Positions 1 to 7,334 of a stretch of DNA of 64,000 nucleotides are shown piece after piece. Below the pieces are notes generated by a model that saw only the letters and a list, made by a program, of their open reading frames with translations, was not told the DNA's origin and did not search any database. The DNA lies in contig JAFTXQ010000010.1 in NCBI GenBank assembly GCA_017461565.1, forward strand, positions 1 to 64,000, in the 5' to 3' direction. Made by a program: the position numbers and the translations under genes. The first letter of the stretch is position 1. Every line of letters begins with the position of its first letter. This stretch comes from Oscillospiraceae bacterium (GTDB taxonomy: Bacteria; Bacillota; Clostridia; Oscillospirales; Ruminococcaceae).

Positions 1-261
1 CTCAACAAGACAGTATGGCAGTATTTTATCGCTGTGCCCGATATGAAGAGTGTTGGTGTAAGAAACGACAAGCGTTATGAGGGCTGGCCTGCCATCATCC
101 GTGCGATAAACACTACCGACGCTATGAGCGCAACGATCGAAGAGATTCCCTATGCACTGCTGCACAAGATAACTGCACGTATCACCGCAGAGGTAGAGGG
201 TATCAATCGTGTTCTCTATGATCTGACCCCAAAGCCTGTCGGAACCATTGAGTGGGAATAA
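1..261 (+). CDS. guaA: GMP synthase (glutamine-hydrolysing), C-terminal end
   Basis: The window opens inside this gene, in frame from base 1; only the last 86 codons are present. GMP synthase converts XMP to GMP using glutamine and ATP in purine synthesis. The visible part is the C-terminal dimerisation domain, recognised by the stretch 'VGVRNDKRYEGWPAIIRA', by 'EVEGINRVLYDLT' and by the characteristic ending 'KPVGTIEWE'. The ATP pyrophosphatase and amidotransferase domains lie upstream of the window. The 3' end of guaA is a known integration site for mobile elements in several bacterial groups, which matters for the repeats that follow it. Confidence 0.95.
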   Translation, partial: LNKTVWQYFIAVPDMKSVGVRNDKRYEGWPAIIRAINTTDAMSATIEEIPYALLHKITARITAEVEGINRVLYDLTPKPVGTIEWE

Positions 262-397
262 TTAAAACGCTCAAACAAACCGTATAACAAAGCGGTTTAA
301 GGCACTTTGAACGGCTCACTGATACCGTTTTGATACCGAAATCTGTTTCGGGAGAGTAATAACCAAACGGTTTTGAGCTGATATCACACAAAATTTA
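262..397. other. Repeat-bearing region after guaA, possible attachment-site scar
   Basis: No gene is seen. The stretch contains the close direct repeat 'gataccgttttgataccg' near 319-336 and several 'aacgg/accg' motifs. Just past the terminator, 'gtagccaatttgtagccg' near 456-473 has the same design: a six-to-seven base unit repeated across a short T-rich spacer. Such paired short direct repeats resemble arm sites of tyrosine recombinases. There is no integrase in view, so this is only a suggestion. Confidence 0.2.
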
Positions 398-435
398 ACA
401 GGACAGCAATTTTTATGGTTGCTGTCCTGTTTTTG
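398..435 (+). terminator. Rho-independent terminator after guaA
   Basis: A 13-bp stem, 'aacaggacagcaa' paired with 'ttgctgtcctgtt', with a short loop and a following T-run ends the guaA transcript. The same hairpin may also serve the convergent regulator gene on the minus strand. Confidence 0.85.
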
Positions 436-495
436 CTTATTTGATTAGAAAAGGTGTAGCCAATTTGTAGCCGTTGAATAACCGTTCTGATAATT

Positions 496-1602
496 TTAGC
501 AATACGGTTTGATTTTTTCGAGAACAGCTATAAACCGCTTGTCGTCACGAATAGTATCATATCTATCCTGCTGCAATTTGTCATAAAGCGCCTTACAATC
601 AGTAAAATCATAGTTTTTCATCATATTAACTGCAACATATTCGATTTGATTTACAAGCAGTGATGTATGTTTTTCCTTATTAGGTAGAGTATCGGACATT
701 ATCGCAAATTCCGCCGCTTTTTCAAGGCTTGACAAGGCAAGCTCATAATCATTCTCAAGCATAGCCATAGCCGCAATATAGCGGTGTGTGACCGAAACTG
801 TATCACTGAAATTCAAATAATCACCATCCTCATATACGAGGTCAAGAAGTTCAAGTGCTTTTTTCAGTATTGCAATTCTTTCGGCTGTAGTCATTGTTTC
901 GTCTTTATATTCAAGGTCTGCCATATTCCTTAAATCACACCAGAATATGCTTGTATAATACTTAACTGCTTGCTGCAGGTGCAACTTCTGCTGTTTCCCC
1001 TCATATATATCGCCGAGAATTACCGTGCTGCAAGCACCTATATCAGGGAGCTTTTTCGCATATTCAATAGCTTTTTCCGTTTCACCAAGCCTTGAATAGA
1101 TATAACACAGCTGCTGCGTTGTGCGGTGGATTATCTCACCGTCGTTACAGCGTGATAGAATACGGTTTCCTATCTCGACTGCTTCCCGATTAAGATCGTT
1201 TTGTTCTTCCTCTGATAAGCCTTGCCCGTTTTTAAATTGACAAAATGTAAGCTGATTTACAAGCCTGAATTGCAGCTGATAATTTGTGGGATAAGTTTTT
1301 ACCGCCTCTCTTAAGAGCAGAATATTCTCATAAATCAAGCCCTTATTACTGTTTTCATCAATTTTAGCAAGCAATTCTTTAATTTGTTCTTCGCTTTTAA
1401 AATCCTGCATTCCCATAAGCTCATCAAGAGTTATTTCAAAATAGCTTGCAATAGTTGGCAGCAGTGTTATATCAGGGTAAGTCGTACCATTCTCCCAGCG
1501 GCTCACAGCCTGTGCTGATACACCGAGAACATCCGCAAGCTGTTCCTGCGTCAGCTCACGGTTTGTTCTGTGTTTTTTTAGGTTTTCACCAAGTTTAAGC
1601 AT
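496..1602 (-). CDS. XRE-family transcriptional regulator with TPR-like C-terminal region
   Basis: A cytoplasmic DNA-binding protein of 368 residues. Residues 1-65 are a Cro/C1-type helix-turn-helix ('LTQEQLADVLGVSAQAVSRW'). The remaining ~300 residues are helical and look like tetratricopeptide repeats ('QLCYIYSRLGETEKAIEYAK'), as in regulators that sense a peptide or a partner protein. I chose the ATG at 1602 because CGGAGG stands just upstream; a longer frame to 1671 would begin over the promoter. No peptide pheromone gene was found nearby, so the ligand is unknown. Confidence 0.85.
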   Translation of the reverse strand: MLKLGENLKKHRTNRELTQEQLADVLGVSAQAVSRWENGTTYPDITLLPTIASYFEITLDELMGMQDFKSEEQIKELLAKIDENSNKGLIYENILLLREAVKTYPTNYQLQFRLVNQLTFCQFKNGQGLSEEEQNDLNREAVEIGNRILSRCNDGEIIHRTTQQLCYIYSRLGETEKAIEYAKKLPDIGACSTVILGDIYEGKQQKLHLQQAVKYYTSIFWCDLRNMADLEYKDETMTTAERIAILKKALELLDLVYEDGDYLNFSDTVSVTHRYIAAMAMLENDYELALSSLEKAAEFAIMSDTLPNKEKHTSLLVNQIEYVAVNMMKNYDFTDCKALYDKLQQDRYDTIRDDKRFIAVLEKIKPYC

Positions 1603-1641
1603 AGTATTATCCTCCGTATGTTTATTGGAGCTCCTGTTATA

Positions 1642-1670
1642 ATAATACCCGATTTCTCTTGATTTGTCCA
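1642..1670 (-). promoter_or_regulatory. Promoter of the XRE/TPR regulator
   Basis: On the minus strand TGGACA (1665-1670) and TATTAT (1642-1647) are separated by 17 bases. A small palindrome, GGAGCTCC (1627-1634), lies just downstream of the -10 and could be an autoregulatory operator, but that is a guess. Confidence 0.6.
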
Positions 1671-1763
1671 CAGCGTATTTGTTGAGAAAAACTTAACCAA
1701 AGTGAGAATAGATCTTAATGACAGACGGTTGTATTAAAATCCACAACTATTTCCGTAATTGTC

Positions 1764-1792
1764 TTGATTTTTTCAATAAAAAGTAGTATAAT
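1764..1792 (+). promoter_or_regulatory. Promoter of pduL
   Basis: TTGATT (1764-1769), a 17-base spacer and a perfect TATAAT (1787-1792). The transcript would have a leader of about 55 bases. Confidence 0.75.
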
Positions 1793-1854
1793 AAAAATGT
1801 TAATGCCGTAATGATCGAAAAACGGCGAAAAATCATATTCGGAGGACATAAAAA

Positions 1855-2433
1855 ATGGCAGAAATTCTTATCGAAACATCCGCAAGACACGTACACGTTA
1901 CACAGGAAACACTTGAGATCCTGTTCGGCAAGGGTCATGAGCTGACAAAGAAGAAGGATCTTTCCCAGCCTGGTCAGTTCGCTTGCGAAGAGCGTATCAC
2001 AGTAGTAGGCCCCAAGAAGGAGCTTGCAAACGTAAGCATCCTCGGCCCCGTTCGTCCCGCAGATCAGGTTGAGCTTTCCGCAACAGACGCTCGCTCCATC
2101 GGTCTTGGCATCGCAGTGCGTGAGAGCGGCGATGTTGCAAATACTCCTGGCTGTATTCTCCGTGGCCCCGCAGGCGAGGTTGAGATCAAGGAGGGCGTTA
2201 TCGTTGCACAGCGTCACATCCACATGATCCCCGAGACAGCAGAAAAGCTTGGCATCAACAACAAGGATATCGTATGGGTAAAATGCAACACAAACGGCAG
2301 AACAGCTATCCTCGGTGATGTTGTTGTAAGAGTAAGCGACAAGTTCGCTGACGCTATGCACATCGACACTGACGAGTCCAATGCTATCGGCGCTACACCC
2401 AACATGATGGGCGAGATCATCAAGTCCCTGTAA
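1855..2433 (+). CDS. pduL: Phosphate propanoyltransferase / phosphotransacetylase PduL
   Basis: Of 192 residues, the full family length without a long microcompartment-targeting extension. It transfers an acyl group between CoA and phosphate (acetyl-CoA or propionyl-CoA to acyl phosphate). The two zinc-binding histidine motifs of PduL are visible: 'SARHVHV' at residues 9-15 and 'AQRHIHM' in the second half. No microcompartment shell genes are nearby, so it more likely acts as the phosphotransacetylase of acetate formation, as inferred for other Clostridia that lack classical Pta. GGAGG precedes the ATG; the gene is monocistronic and ends before a terminator-like hairpin. Confidence 0.93.
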   Translation: MAEILIETSARHVHVTQETLEILFGKGHELTKKKDLSQPGQFACEERITVVGPKKELANVSILGPVRPADQVELSATDARSIGLGIAVRESGDVANTPGCILRGPAGEVEIKEGVIVAQRHIHMIPETAEKLGINNKDIVWVKCNTNGRTAILGDVVVRVSDKFADAMHIDTDESNAIGATPNMMGEIIKSL

Positions 2434-2453
2434 TTTCTACATAGAACAACGAA

Positions 2454-2662
2454 AAGCCGGATCAAGTGTCCGGCTTGAGACCGTCGAAAAAGTCCCGTTG
2501 GGACAGGTTTTCCTCGTCGAAGCTTTTGTGGCGGCGTCCATGCCGCCTTTTGGCTTCGACTTTGCGACATCCATGTCGCAGCCGAACCATCCGCACTGCC
2601 CGCTCTGCGGGCAAAACATAGTTTTTCACAAGCTGAAGCCGGATCAAGCGTCCGGCTTTTTT
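2454..2662 (+). repeat. Array of six hairpins between two copies of one terminator stem
   Basis: The stem 'aagccgga...tccggctt' occurs twice, at 2454-2476 without a T-run and at 2636-2658 followed by a T-run, so the second copy is a good terminator. Between them lie GTCCC/GGGAC (2492-2504), a two-part hairpin GTCGAAGC/GCTTCGAC (2516-2560) enclosing GGCGGC-gtccat-GCCGCC, TGCGAC-atccat-GTCGCA (2563-2580) and TGCCCGC-tct-GCGGGCA (2597-2613). The duplicated outer stem suggests that a palindromic element was inserted into, or duplicated, the pduL terminator. No credible gene is present. Confidence 0.75.
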
Positions 2663-2672
2663 GTATTTGAGA

Positions 2673-3161
2673 TCAGTTTACATTGATATAGTGAGGGATG
2701 ATATCCTCAAATGTTCCATCCTTTTTGCGGAAGCCTTTTGGTATAACTCCGAGCTGTGTAAATCCCAGCTTTTTATAAAGCTTAAGCGCCGCTGCGTTTG
2801 TGCTGACCACAGCATTGAACTGAAGTATCCCGAAACCCAGCTCTTTACAGCTTTTTATGCAGTGGGATACCAGTGCCTCGCCTATGTGCTGACCTCTGCG
2901 GTCGCTTTTTACCGCATAGCTTGCATTGGCGATATGGCCGCATCTGCCGATGTTGTTTGGATGCAGGATATACAATCCCACTACCTCTCCCCTGTCGTCC
3001 AGCGCTACTGCGCTCATGCTCTGCGAGCCAAAAAATGCAGCTGCACTGTCAAGCGTAAGCTGCTCTTCCTGCGGAAATGCTTCACCTGCGTCCACTATTT
3101 CATTCCATATCTCCATCATTGCCCTGAGGTCAGTGGGCAGAAAACTACGTACTCTTATCAT
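2673..3161 (-). CDS. GNAT-family N-acetyltransferase
   Basis: Of 162 residues with the usual GNAT fold order: N-terminal beta strand and helix, the acetyl-CoA pyrophosphate loop 'RRGQHIGEAL' (near residues 88-97), and the C-terminal 'NAAALKLYKKLGF' motif. Closest in feel to PhnO/Pat-type or phosphinothricin-like acetyltransferases that act on small amines, but the substrate cannot be read from sequence. GGAGC precedes the start. It converges on pduL and probably stands alone. Confidence 0.88.
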   Translation of the reverse strand: MIRVRSFLPTDLRAMMEIWNEIVDAGEAFPQEEQLTLDSAAAFFGSQSMSAVALDDRGEVVGLYILHPNNIGRCGHIANASYAVKSDRRGQHIGEALVSHCIKSCKELGFGILQFNAVVSTNAAALKLYKKLGFTQLGVIPKGFRKKDGTFEDIIPHYINVN

Positions 3162-3250
3162 AAAAGCTCCTGTCTGATTTAATAAGTCATAACTGCTTGT
3201 TTATTTGATTTTATCACATCATGAAGAATATGTCAAACCCTCTTTAAGCG

Positions 3251-3279
3251 TTGACTTTTCCTTGCCACGGTGATATAAT
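3251..3279 (+). promoter_or_regulatory. Promoter of the first VanY-type gene
   Basis: TTGACT (3251-3256), 17 bases, TATAAT (3274-3279). It sits 64 bases before the start codon and may serve both carboxypeptidase genes. Confidence 0.8.
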
Positions 3280-3342
3280 CTTATCTATAAACAGCAACTT
3301 TTCATGTGTTTACATTGTTTTATATATTAAGGAGGTGCAGTT

Positions 3343-4335
3343 ATGAAGCTGTTAACAAGGATTTTTGCTCTGAGCCTTGCAGTGATATGTATGATGGGAA
3401 TCACGATATCGGCATCTGCTGCAAAAAGCACGCTGCTTTCCAAGCTAAGCTCAAAATCCGTCACAAATATCACATCAGCGAGGACGATAAAGCAGGATCT
3501 TGTTGTGGACGAGGGCAAAACACTTTATGTGCGCAACGGCGGCGTTCTTTATGTGAATACAGGCGCTACGCTTACCTTGAAAGGCGATATGAAAATAGCG
3601 AATGGCGGCGCTGTTTATGTGCGTGGGAATATCATAGTAAATGACAGCTCACTGTTAAGCTGCAGCGGAAAGATAAAAATACTCAGCAGCGGCTCGGTGA
3701 AGCTTGACGGCAGACTGTGGGTAAATGCCACGGGTAATATAAACGGCAAGGGCAAGATCTATGTCAACGATTCTTTCAGCGATATACGTTATCGTGGAAG
3801 GATCACAGCAAAGCTCGTTGCACCGAAGCCCGTCAGGATGAACGGTGCAACTTATGTGGGCGGCATACTTATCGTCAATAAGCAGTATTCCCTCCCCGAG
3901 AATTACGGCAGCGGCCTTACCGATGAGGCTTACAACGCCTACACTAAGATGAAAAAAGCCTCGGGTCACAACATGTCGATAGTAAGCGGCTTCCGCTCCT
4001 ATCAGAAGCAGCAGAATACATTCAACTACTGGTGCAACAAAGACGGCTACGACAAGGCGGTCACATATTCCGCACTGCCGGGGCACTCGGAGCATCAGAC
4101 AGGTCTTGCGATGGATATAACCTCGCTCAGCCAGACCTACGCAAATACAGCGGAGGGCAAATGGCTTGCGGCAAACTGCCACAAATACGGATTTATCATC
4201 CGTTATCCAAAGGGCAAGACCGAGATAACAGGATACATCTACGAGCCATGGCACATCCGCTATCTCGGTACTGATATTGCAAAGATGGTATACGACAGCG
4301 GACTTACGCTGGAGGAATTCCTCGGCGTTGCGTGA
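3343..4335 (+). CDS. Secreted D-alanyl-D-alanine carboxypeptidase (VanY/M15B) with solenoid-like region
   Basis: Of 330 residues. A signal peptide (residues 1-26, ending 'ISASAA') is followed by a glycine- and valine-rich repetitive region (about 50-160) made of short strands such as 'GKTLYVRNGGVLYVNTGA', which reads like a small beta-solenoid. The C-terminal half is an M15B/LAS peptidase: 'GFRSYQKQQ', the zinc motif 'SEHQTGLAMD' (His251, Asp258) and 'EPWH' (Glu301, His304). It should trim the terminal D-Ala of peptidoglycan stem peptides outside the membrane. AAGGAGG precedes the ATG. The next gene is a paralog 26 bases downstream. Confidence 0.9.
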   Translation: MKLLTRIFALSLAVICMMGITISASAAKSTLLSKLSSKSVTNITSARTIKQDLVVDEGKTLYVRNGGVLYVNTGATLTLKGDMKIANGGAVYVRGNIIVNDSSLLSCSGKIKILSSGSVKLDGRLWVNATGNINGKGKIYVNDSFSDIRYRGRITAKLVAPKPVRMNGATYVGGILIVNKQYSLPENYGSGLTDEAYNAYTKMKKASGHNMSIVSGFRSYQKQQNTFNYWCNKDGYDKAVTYSALPGHSEHQTGLAMDITSLSQTYANTAEGKWLAANCHKYGFIIRYPKGKTEITGYIYEPWHIRYLGTDIAKMVYDSGLTLEEFLGVA

Positions 4336-4361
4336 CAGTTTTATGAAAATGGAGTAAACAA

Positions 4362-5390
4362 ATGACATCAAAAGTATCAAAAGCGCTCGCACTTGCTGTG
4401 CTTGCATTGACTAGCCTCAGTGCCTGCGCAAAGCCTATCCCGACACAGGGCTCGGGAAACAACAGCTCGCTTACCTCGGAGAACAGCTCGGATGTTTCGG
4501 TGGGCACCTCGGAGAGCGATACTTCGGACACCTCACAGGTGGAAAGCAGTGAGCTTATCATAGGCGAGGACGACACCCTCTGCATAAACGAGGGCGAGGT
4601 GTACGAGATTGCCGAGGGCAAACAGCTTATACTCAGAGGCGGACTTGATGTGCTGGAGGGCGGCACGCTTATCGTAAACGGTGATATGTACATCGAAAAC
4701 GGAAGCTGTCTTGACTGCTACGGCAACGTTGAGATAACAGAAAAAGGCACGGTCTCCCTTGACGGCAATCTCCTTGTAGAGGAGAGCGGCGTAATAAACG
4801 GCGATGGCTGTATAAAAGTAAATGATCTGTTCAGCGATATCCTGTGCTACGGAACGGTGACGGCAAAGCTGACAGCCCCCCAGCCTGTTGAAAAGGACGG
4901 AGTAACTTATGTCGGCGGCGTACTGCTGGTGAATAAGGAGTATGCGCTCCCTAAGACTTACGGCGACGGCATTGACCCCACCACCTACGATGCTTATCTT
5001 GAGATGAAGGACAGCTCGGGCTATCCAATGTCGATAGTCAGCGGCTACCGCTCCTACGAGAAACAGGAGAGCACCTTCAACTACTGGTGCAGCATTGACA
5101 GCTACGAGAATGCGCTGACCTATTCGGCACTTCCGGGACACTCGGAGCATCAGACGGGCCTTGCTATGGACATAACCTCGCTGGAGGAGTCCTACGCCGA
5201 CACAGCGGAGGGTCAGTGGCTCGCCGAAAACTGCTATAAATACGGCTTCATCATCCGCTATCCCGAGGATAAAACAGACATCACAGGCTATATCTACGAG
5301 CCGTGGCACGTGCGCTATCTCGGAAAGAGCACCGCAAAGCTGGTATTCGACAGCGGACTTTCCCTTGAGGAATTCCTCGGGGTGGCTTAA
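4362..5390 (+). CDS. Lipoprotein D-alanyl-D-alanine carboxypeptidase (VanY/M15B), paralog of the preceding gene
   Basis: Of 342 residues. It differs from its neighbour in the export signal: a lipobox 'LSAC' with the acylated Cys at residue 22, then a Ser/Thr-rich linker of about 45 residues. After that come the same solenoid-like repeats and the same catalytic motifs 'GYRSYEKQ', 'SEHQTGLAMD' and 'EPWH'. The pair is thus a tandem duplication in which one copy is released and the other anchored in the membrane. All zinc ligands and the catalytic Glu are kept. Likely co-transcribed with the first gene. Confidence 0.9.
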   Translation: MTSKVSKALALAVLALTSLSACAKPIPTQGSGNNSSLTSENSSDVSVGTSESDTSDTSQVESSELIIGEDDTLCINEGEVYEIAEGKQLILRGGLDVLEGGTLIVNGDMYIENGSCLDCYGNVEITEKGTVSLDGNLLVEESGVINGDGCIKVNDLFSDILCYGTVTAKLTAPQPVEKDGVTYVGGVLLVNKEYALPKTYGDGIDPTTYDAYLEMKDSSGYPMSIVSGYRSYEKQESTFNYWCSIDSYENALTYSALPGHSEHQTGLAMDITSLEESYADTAEGQWLAENCYKYGFIIRYPEDKTDITGYIYEPWHVRYLGKSTAKLVFDSGLSLEEFLGVA

Positions 5391-5442
5391 ACATTAGTAA
5401 CCGATATTCCTTTAATAGAAAAGGTTGCGAAGTAACGTTTCA

Positions 5443-5712
5443 ACGGAAATCATCCTGCTCATAACTGCCTGTGGCGATGACTGCACGGGATGTGAGCATT
5501 ATCAGCATCGGGAGTGCAAAGGCTGCAATAAAAACGGCGGCGAGTGCATTAAGATGTGGAGTAAGGGTTGTAATATATACAAATGCTGCAAATAACATAA
5601 TGTGCTTTTCTGCGGTCTGTGCATTGAATTTCCTTGCGAATGGCTGAAAAACACTCTGACATGGGAAAAAGACGGAATAGCACATTTGAAAAAATGTACC
5701 GAGGAATTTTAA
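5443..5712 (+). pseudogene. Broken DUF3795-like cysteine-rich protein gene
   Basis: One reading frame runs from about 5419 to the TAA at 5710 with a single internal stop, TAA at 5593-5595. Its translation carries the spaced cysteines of DUF3795 proteins: 'ITACGDDCTGCEHYQHREC', 'CNIYKCCK' and, after the stop, 'HNVLFCGLCIEFPCEW', ending 'HLKKCTEEF'. There is no ATG; an ACG at 5443 stands where a start would be expected. From memory of the family, the codon after 'KCCK' is usually Glu, so one G-to-T change (GAA to TAA) would explain the stop. It ends 13 bases before the next start, as in an operon. Confidence 0.6.
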
Positions 5713-5725
5713 AAGGAGAAAATCA

Positions 5726-6367
5726 ATGGATAAGCTTGACTACAAAAAAGAGTACAAGGACTTATACCAACCCAAAACTAAACCATCGATTATAAACGTT
5801 CCTGAAATGATTTTTATTGCTGTAGATGGTAAAGGCGACCCGAATACCTGTGATGAATATAAACAGGCTATGGAAATACTCTACGGTCTGTCCTTTACAA
5901 TAAAAATGTCCAAAATGAACGGCACACAACCAGATGGCTATTTTGAATATGTTGTACCTCCTCTTGAAGGGCTCTGGTATATGGATGATATGACCTTTGA
6001 CGGACTTAATATTACTGATAAAAACAAATTCAAATGGACATCTATGATACGTCAGCCAGAATTTGTAACAGAAGAAGTTTTTGAAACAGCAAAGACAGCT
6101 CTTAAAAAGAAAAAGCCTGACCTTGATTTAACTAAGACAAGGCTTATGAAAGTGACTGAAGGCCTCTGCGTTCAGATCATGCACAAGGGTGCTTATGATG
6201 ATGAGCCTGCAAGCATTGAGAAGATGAAAGCGTTTATCGCAGAAAATGGTTATGCCGAAGATTTTTCCGATGACAGAATGCACCACGAGATTTATCTTTC
6301 CGATCCGAGAAGATGTACTCCTGAAAAGCTAAAGACAGTAATCAGGCATCCAATAAAAAAACGATAA
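5726..6367 (+). CDS. GyrI-like (SbmC-type) small-molecule-binding domain protein
   Basis: Of 213 residues, cytoplasmic, without signal or membrane segments. The opening 'LDYKKEYKDLYQPK' followed by 'MIFIAVDGKGDPN' is typical of the stand-alone GyrI-like family (related to the ligand-binding domains of AraC-type multidrug regulators). These proteins bind or hydrolyse small hydrophobic compounds; the ligand here is unknown. A good AAAAGGAG site lies upstream. It directly follows the broken DUF3795 gene, and such pairs may once have formed an operon. Confidence 0.8.
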   Translation: MDKLDYKKEYKDLYQPKTKPSIINVPEMIFIAVDGKGDPNTCDEYKQAMEILYGLSFTIKMSKMNGTQPDGYFEYVVPPLEGLWYMDDMTFDGLNITDKNKFKWTSMIRQPEFVTEEVFETAKTALKKKKPDLDLTKTRLMKVTEGLCVQIMHKGAYDDEPASIEKMKAFIAENGYAEDFSDDRMHHEIYLSDPRRCTPEKLKTVIRHPIKKR

Positions 6368-6423
6368 AGCAATACCGCTTTATTACGCACCTACCAATTA
6401 GCATTTATGGTGATAATTCACAC

Positions 6424-6464
6424 AAAAACACCACCGAATCTCATTTGAGATACGGTGGTGTTGT
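6424..6464 (-). terminator. Terminator of the adhE operon
   Basis: A long stem AACACCACCG...CGGTGGTGTT (6427-6462) with an inner ATCTCA/TGAGAT continuation. On the minus strand it is followed by TTTTTG, so it mainly ends the adhE transcript; it may also stop the plus-strand gene. Confidence 0.8.
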
Positions 6465-6557
6465 AATATCTGCTGTAATTAGTCTTAGCCTTACTCTTTA
6501 AAACTTCTATATAGCCACCTGACTAATCGGGGGCGGATATGATTTTATTTCGTTTTA

Positions 6558-7304
6558 TTATTCGTACTCAACTACATTTACCCAGCTAAGCAGGAAGTCA
6601 CGCTCCTCTGCCTTGCCCTTTACGGACTGGGAAGCGGCAACGATGGGCATCCACTTCTGGATGTACTGCTTTGCGGTGTCGCTCTTCTTGCTGTACAGAT
6701 TGAGGTACTCGTAAGCAAGCTCGGGCTGACCTGCCAGATTGAACAGCAGGTATGTTCTTGCCACATCTGCGGAGGCGTTGCCCTGTGTAACGTGGGACCA
6801 GTCGAGGATATAGGGAGTGCCGTCCTCCTTGACGATGATATTGGAGGGGTTGAAATCGCCGTGGCATACCTTTGTGTGCTTGGGCATACCCTCAAGACGG
6901 GTGTGGAGCTCGTAGCGGGTGGTGGCGTCAAGATCAGCCTCGGAGATCTTGCGGTTCATCTTGTCCTTGAGCTTGTTCAGCATGGGGCACTTTGCGGCGT
7001 GCACCTGCATCTGCAGATCAACGAACATATTGAGGTACTCTGTCCTCTTGTCGGGATTTTCCTGCATAAGCTGTGCAAGGGTCTTGCCCTCTATAAACTC
7101 GGAAACTATCGCCCACTTGCCGTTGATGGTCATTACCTCGATCACCTTGGGAACGTTTATTCCGATATTCTCAACACGTGCCTGATTGAGTGCCTCGTTA
7201 AGCACATCAGGCTTTGAATAGCCCTCGTCGAACACCTTGATAGCATAGTCGCCCTCACGGTATACGGTCTTGCCTGTTCTTACTGCGATTATATTCTCTG
7301 ACAT
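6558..7304 (-). CDS. APH-type phosphotransferase (aminoglycoside/choline kinase-like fold)
   Basis: Of 248 residues with a protein-kinase-like fold: a glycine-poor N-lobe, the catalytic loop 'HGDFNPSNII' (Asp as base, Asn as metal ligand) and the 'DWSHVTQG' metal motif. Family members phosphorylate small alcohols or amines such as choline, methylthioribose, homoserine or aminoglycosides. It lies 30 bases downstream of adhE in the same direction with its own GGAGG, so it is probably co-transcribed, but the sequence gives no reason to link its substrate to ethanol metabolism. I do not assign resistance. Confidence 0.82.
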   Translation of the reverse strand: MSENIIAVRTGKTVYREGDYAIKVFDEGYSKPDVLNEALNQARVENIGINVPKVIEVMTINGKWAIVSEFIEGKTLAQLMQENPDKRTEYLNMFVDLQMQVHAAKCPMLNKLKDKMNRKISEADLDATTRYELHTRLEGMPKHTKVCHGDFNPSNIIVKEDGTPYILDWSHVTQGNASADVARTYLLFNLAGQPELAYEYLNLYSKKSDTAKQYIQKWMPIVAASQSVKGKAEERDFLLSWVNVVEYE

Positions 7305-7334
7305 GATATCGTTCCTCCTGTAATTTTTAAGCGA

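Noticed and set aside
6558..7304. Aminoglycoside resistance gene
   Set aside because: The fold is APH-like, but the protein lacks close match to known resistance enzymes by eye and sits behind adhE; a metabolic kinase is as likely.
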